NCBI GenBank assembly: GCA_965220315.1
Contig: CBDCPP010000001.1
Coordinates: 372,001-436,000 of the forward strand
Direction: 5' to 3'
Length of the DNA: 64,000 nt
Source of the DNA: JAPOXK01 sp965220315
Lineage (GTDB): Bacteria > Chloroflexota > Dehalococcoidia > Bin125
In this document: positions 60,575 through 64,000 of the stretch, piece after piece
How positions within the stretch are numbered: the stretch's first letter is position 1
Layout: each line of letters begins with the position of its first letter
Made by a program: the position numbers and the translations under genes
Notes under the pieces: generated by a model
Database searches by the model: none
What the model was told of the DNA's origin: nothing
What the model saw: the letters and a program-made list of their open reading frames with translations, nothing else

Positions 60575-61648
60575 ATGATGCTTGTAGTCATGGAAACCAA
60601 TGTCCCTCAAGCGCAGGTGCAGGCCGTACTCGACCGGCTGAAGGAGGCCAACCTGGAAGGCCACCTATCGGAGGGCGCGGAACGCATCGTGATCGGCGCG
60701 GTCGGCCGGGTCGTCGATCCCGAGATTCGTACTGCGATCGGGACGATGAGCGGCGTCGAGTCGGTCGTCCCGATTAGCCGTCCGTACAAGCTCGCCGGTC
60801 GGGAGTTCAAGCCGAGCGACACTATCATTGAGGTGGGCGGCGTGCGCATCGGCGATGGCTCTTTTGTGATCATGGCAGGGCCCTGCAGCATTGAGAGCGA
60901 AGAGCACATGGTGACGACCGCCAAAGCGGTCGCTGAGGCCGGCGCGCACGTGCTGCGCGGCGGCGCCTTTAAGCCTCGCAGCTCGCCCTACGCCTTTCGA
61001 GGATTGGGCGAGGACGGCTTGAAACACCTCGCCACGGCGAGGGCAGAGTCGGGTCTGCCCGTGATTACAGAGGTGATGGCAGTAGAAGATGTGGAGTTAG
61101 TCGCGCGCTACGCAGACATCCTTCAGATCGGCGCGCGCAATATGCAGAACTTCAACCTGCTCGACGAGGTAGGTTGCGTCTCCAAACCGGTCATGCTCAA
61201 GCGCGCCTTGAGCGGCACCGTCGAAGAGTGGCTGCTGGCGGCGGAGTACATCATGGCGCGCGGCAACCACGAGGTGATCCTCTGTGAGCGGGGCATCCGC
61301 ACCTTCGAGACCGCGACGCGTAACACGCTTGATCTAGCCGCAATTGCGTTGGTCAAGGATCTCAGCCACCTTCCCATTATCTGTGATCCTAGTCATGGCA
61401 CTGGTCGTTGGAAGTTGGTGCAACCGATGGCGCGCGCTGCAGTCGCCGTGGGCGCGGATGGACTGATGGTTGAGGTGCATCCCCGCCCGGACCATGCCCT
61501 CTCAGATGGGGCGCAGTCGCTCACCTTTGAGAATTTCGACGCGATGGTCCGCAGCCTCGCGCCGGTATCGGAGGCTCTCAACCGGCGCTTGGCGCCCCAG
61601 CCCTCGCTTCGCCCCGCGATCCTTCGGCCGTCTAATACCGCGCTGTAA
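60575..61648 (+). CDS. aroF: 3-deoxy-7-phosphoheptulonate synthase, type I-beta with ferredoxin-like domain
   Basis: A 357-residue DAHP synthase, the entry enzyme of the shikimate pathway. Residues 1-70 are a ferredoxin-like regulatory domain (VVMETNVPQAQVQAVLDRLKEANLEGHLSEGAERIVIGAVG). The catalytic barrel has VIMAGPCSIESEEHMV near 108, GGAFKPRSSPYAFRGLGEDGLKHLATARAESGLPVITEVMAV near 129-170, DILQIGARNMQNFNLLDEVG near 183, KRALSGTVEEWLLAAEYIMARGNHEVILCERGIRTFETATRNTLDLAAI near 210-257 and LPIICDPSHGTGRWKLV near 268. It starts immediately after the aroH stop, at ATGATG. Confidence 0.96.
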   Translation: MMLVVMETNVPQAQVQAVLDRLKEANLEGHLSEGAERIVIGAVGRVVDPEIRTAIGTMSGVESVVPISRPYKLAGREFKPSDTIIEVGGVRIGDGSFVIMAGPCSIESEEHMVTTAKAVAEAGAHVLRGGAFKPRSSPYAFRGLGEDGLKHLATARAESGLPVITEVMAVEDVELVARYADILQIGARNMQNFNLLDEVGCVSKPVMLKRALSGTVEEWLLAAEYIMARGNHEVILCERGIRTFETATRNTLDLAAIALVKDLSHLPIICDPSHGTGRWKLVQPMARAAVAVGADGLMVEVHPRPDHALSDGAQSLTFENFDAMVRSLAPVSEALNRRLAPQPSLRPAILRPSNTAL

Positions 61649-61723
61649 GGGACTGCTCTCCGGCAACATCACTACAAGTATGCCCTGCAGCTGGGGCGGG
61701 TTGGCGTTGTACGCTGCTGCGAG

Positions 61724-62515
61724 ATGGTTGAGCTACGCATCACCGGTTTTGAGGGGCCGCTGGAACTCCTGCTCCAGTTGATTGAGGAGAACCAGCTCGA
61801 TATTTCGGAAGTTTCTCTCCTCCAGGTTACTGACCAATACCTCGCCAGCGTGGAGGCGTTTGGGGGGGGGCGCGGTACCGACAAGGTGGAGTCCCTCGCC
61901 GACTTCATCGTCATCGGCGCTCGACTCATGGTGCTTAAGTCACGGGCACTGCTCCCCGGCGAGGCTATTGAAGCAGACGAAGAGAAAGAGGATATCGGCC
62001 GCGATCTGGTTCAGATGCTGGAGGAATACCAGCGCTATCGCGAAGCCGTCAGCGTCCTTCGCACCATCGACTCCAGCGGCCTACGCGCCTTCCCGACGCG
62101 CTCCGTGGCGGCCACCAAGAGCCGTGCTCCCCAGAGCCTGCCCGACAGCCTCACGCTGGATCTGCTCTCTCGCTTGGTTCACGAGGCACTGGCCCGCGCG
62201 GAGGCGCGGAAGCCCAAGCACGAAGTTGAGCTGCAGCGCGAACCTATCACTGTTGCGCAGCGCGTCTTGGATCTGCGAGCCCGTCTGCGGCCAGGTACGC
62301 AGCTATCGTTCCGGCGCTGGATTGCGGATGCGGAGACCCGCATTGAAGTTATTGTTACTTTCCTCGCTATCTTGGAGCTTTATAAATCGCGCACGATCGA
62401 GATGCAGCAAGACGAGAGCTACGGGGATATATTGGTCGAGTTGCGGCCCATCTCCAGCCAGCAGATGTCCGTCTCGTTGGCGGAGCCGCCGTCGGCTGCT
62501 GACCCGGGAGCGTAA
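61724..62515 (+). CDS. scpA: segregation and condensation protein A
   Basis: A 263-residue ScpA kleisin linking SMC heads. ELRITGFEGPLELLLQLIEENQLDISEVSLLQVTDQYLASVEAFG is the family start, VESLADFIVIGARLMVLKSRALLPG follows near 55-80, and the C-terminal winged helix includes VIVTFLAILELYKSRTIEMQQDESYGDILVEL near 215-245. The usual partner scpB is not adjacent in this window; ribF and tyrS follow instead. Start ATG, weak ribosome site. Confidence 0.95.
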   Translation: MVELRITGFEGPLELLLQLIEENQLDISEVSLLQVTDQYLASVEAFGGGRGTDKVESLADFIVIGARLMVLKSRALLPGEAIEADEEKEDIGRDLVQMLEEYQRYREAVSVLRTIDSSGLRAFPTRSVAATKSRAPQSLPDSLTLDLLSRLVHEALARAEARKPKHEVELQREPITVAQRVLDLRARLRPGTQLSFRRWIADAETRIEVIVTFLAILELYKSRTIEMQQDESYGDILVELRPISSQQMSVSLAEPPSAADPGA

Positions 62516-62590
62516 GCCCTACCTCCGACCCGAAGCTGCGCGCGTGGTACGGTAACGCTCGCGGCGGCAACCACGCGAAGGGAATCATTC

Positions 62591-63523
62591 TTGAGTACCG
62601 CGTTGGCGCGTGAAGAGTTACAGCGCGCTGCGGCCGGCCGGCCTACTGCCCTCACGCTTGGCATCTTCGACGGCGTCCACCGCGGCCATCAGGCGCTTAT
62701 GACGCGCCTAATCGAGAGCGCAAGGCAAGCTGCGCTCACTCCTGGCGTCGTCACGCTCCATCCTCACCCTCGGCAGGTGATTACTCCCGCTGTCCAGATT
62801 CCCTACATCACGAGCTTGGAGGACCGTCTCGACCTACTGCACGGTCTCGGCCTTCCTTGCGTCGTCCCGGTCACGTTTACCTCCGAACTCGCGCAGACGG
62901 ATGCTGCTGACTTCGTCGGGTTGCTCGTCGAGCACCTGCAGATGAAGCATTTAATGATAGGACCCGACTTCGCTCTCGGTCGCTGTCGCGGTGGCGATCC
63001 GGAGGCGCTGAACGCTCTCGGCCAGGAACTCCGCTTCACAGTTGAAGTAATCGAGTTACTAGAGGACGCCGAGGCCAAGATCTCCTCTACCGACATCCGC
63101 CGGGCGCTCAGCGCCGGTGCGATCGACCAGGTGAACGCATTGCTCGGCCGCCGCTTTTCTCTCCACGGCCCCGTCGTTCAGGGCGTCAAGCGTGGCCGCA
63201 CGATCGGATTTCCCACCGCCAACATCGCTGTCGGTGCGGACCGCGCTTTGCCTGCGGTCGGCGTTTACGCGACCGTTGCCCACGTGGCTGGAACTCCCCT
63301 GCCTTCGGTCACCAATATCGGTGTTCGGCCGACCTTCGACGATGACGCGGCCTTATCGATCGAGTGCCACGTCTTCGACTTCGACGGTGACCTCTACAAG
63401 CGAGATATGCGCGTCGAATTCGTTGCGCGCCTGCGTGGTGAGCAGAAGTTTGGCAGCGTCGATGCGTTGGTCGTGCAGATGAAGCGCGACTCAGCCGCCG
63501 CCCGTGAGGTCTTGTGCACATGA
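62591..63523 (+). CDS. ribF: bifunctional riboflavin kinase / FAD synthetase
   Basis: A 310-residue RibF. The N-terminal adenylyltransferase domain has LTLGIFDGVHRGHQALMTRLIESA near 20-43, VTLHPHPRQV, and LMIGPDFALGRCRGGDPEALNALG near 119-142. The STDIRRALSAGAIDQVNALLGRRFSLHGPVVQGVKRGRTIGFPTANIAV junction leads to the flavokinase domain (about 185-305) with TNIGVRPTFDDD and LYKRDMRVEFVARLRGEQKFGSVDALVVQMKRD. It is TTG-initiated (62591) and overlaps tyrS by four bases. Confidence 0.95.
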   Translation: MSTALAREELQRAAAGRPTALTLGIFDGVHRGHQALMTRLIESARQAALTPGVVTLHPHPRQVITPAVQIPYITSLEDRLDLLHGLGLPCVVPVTFTSELAQTDAADFVGLLVEHLQMKHLMIGPDFALGRCRGGDPEALNALGQELRFTVEVIELLEDAEAKISSTDIRRALSAGAIDQVNALLGRRFSLHGPVVQGVKRGRTIGFPTANIAVGADRALPAVGVYATVAHVAGTPLPSVTNIGVRPTFDDDAALSIECHVFDFDGDLYKRDMRVEFVARLRGEQKFGSVDALVVQMKRDSAAAREVLCT

Positions 63524-64000
63524 GCAGCGGAGACAGCCCGGTGCTCCAGGAGGAAGTCGAGCGTCAGCACGCACTGATCATGCGCGGCACCGCCTTTGGC
63601 GACGCGGAGACGCGCGTCACCATGGAGCGCGAATTACGTGAGCGGCTGGCCGTATCGATCCGCGAAGGACGGCCCTTGCGGGTCTACTTGGGCGTTGACC
63701 CCACCGCTCCGGATCTGCATTTAGGCCATGTTGTGGGGCTGCGCAAGCTGCGCACTTTTGGGGAATTAGGACATCAGGCGATTCTCCTAATCGGCGATTT
63801 CACGGGCCTTGTGGGTGATCCCTCCGACAAGGATGCGCTTCGCCCGATGTCGACCATGGAGCAGCTTAAGGAGAACGCCCGCGGTTATCAGGGACAGGCA
63901 TTCAAGGTATTAGATCCTAAACGCACCGAGGTGCGCCGCAACAGCGAGTGGCTCGGTAAGCTCGACTTCGCCGAAGTCATCCGTTTGGCGAGTCACTTTA
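63520..64000 (+). CDS. tyrS: tyrosyl-tRNA synthetase (partial, N-terminus)
   Basis: The first 160 codons of a class I tyrosyl-tRNA synthetase, running off the end of the window. After an N-terminal lead of about 45 residues, the Rossmann opening LRVYLGVDPTAPDLHLGHVVGLRKLRTFGELGHQAILLIGDFTGLVGDPSDKDALRPM carries the HIGH-type motif as HLGH, followed by the GDPS loop. TMEQLKENARGYQGQAFKVLDPKRTEVRRNSEWLGKLDFAEVIRLASH is typical of the bacterial TyrRS/TyrS2 group. The ATG overlaps the ribF stop in ATGA. Tyr tRNA charging near tyrA and the trp operon fits the aromatic theme but may be chance. Confidence 0.95.
   Translation, partial: MSSGDSPVLQEEVERQHALIMRGTAFGDAETRVTMERELRERLAVSIREGRPLRVYLGVDPTAPDLHLGHVVGLRKLRTFGELGHQAILLIGDFTGLVGDPSDKDALRPMSTMEQLKENARGYQGQAFKVLDPKRTEVRRNSEWLGKLDFAEVIRLASHF

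Noticed and set aside
61782..62555. 257-residue plus-strand frame overlapping scpA
   Set aside because: Ser/Arg/Pro-rich out-of-frame shadow; ScpA motifs lie in the other frame.

Overview
The window is a high-GC bacterial chromosome segment that most resembles Chloroflexota, in particular the SAR202/Dehalococcoidia side of the phylum. The assignment is an inference from gene content: several luciferase-like flavin monooxygenases (LLM), duplicated amidohydrolases, CaiB/BaiF and crotonase enzymes, a Rex regulator, a DUF370/RemA protein, a Trp T-box leader and a DUF6391 protein. No rRNA or other definitive marker is present.

Region 1 (1-21.7 kb) is a catabolic and transport mosaic. It has two tandem LLM paralogues, an alpha/beta hydrolase with an abnormal nucleophile elbow, a Zn/Mn ABC importer operon, an O6-alkylguanine-DNA alkyltransferase, an F420-type LLM, two tandem amidohydrolases, an ornithine-cyclodeaminase-family enzyme, an acyl-CoA synthetase, an EamA transporter, a second hydrolase, a crotonase, a CaiB/BaiF CoA-transferase with a MaoC-like hydratase, Rex and a VOC protein. 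Within it lies the most striking locus: a lipoprotein-anchored DsbA-like thiol oxidoreductase (complement 16914-17843). Its reading frame is interrupted only by a UGA exactly where the first Cys of the CxxC motif belongs (U-G-A-C). A strong SECIS-like hairpin follows the UGA directly. I read this as a selenoprotein that ordinary gene callers would split into two ORFs.

Region 2 (21.8-29.0 kb) is a corrinoid uptake and salvage operon: promoter, cobalamin riboswitch, intrinsic terminator, btuC, btuF, btuD, cobO, cobT, cobS (frameshifted as sequenced), cobC and cobU. It would import corrinoid, adenosylate it and rebuild the lower loop.

Region 3 (29.0-44.5 kb) is accessory DNA. It holds gene relics (VapC toxin, ADP-ribosylglycohydrolase/phosphatase, a secreted PPC-domain protein), a near-identical 95-bp direct repeat around a large secreted trypsin-like protease, a YbaY-type lipoprotein, and a four-gene translationally coupled defence operon containing DISARM DrmA and DrmB homologues but no methyltransferase and no DrmC. 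It ends beside the 3' end of a tRNA-Arg(TCT) gene.

Region 4 (44.6-47.7 kb) has a DUF6391 protein, a transglycosylase-like exported protein and a beta-propeller-like exported protein.

Region 5 (47.9-64 kb) is an aromatic amino acid supercluster: tyrA-aroA-remA-gmk, then a Trp T-box and trpE-CMD-trpG-D-C-F-B-CPBP-trpA, aroH (chorismate mutase) and aroF (DAHP synthase), followed by scpA, ribF and the start of tyrS. Two genes not normally part of trp operons are embedded in it: a tandem carboxymuconolactone-decarboxylase-family protein and a CPBP membrane protease.
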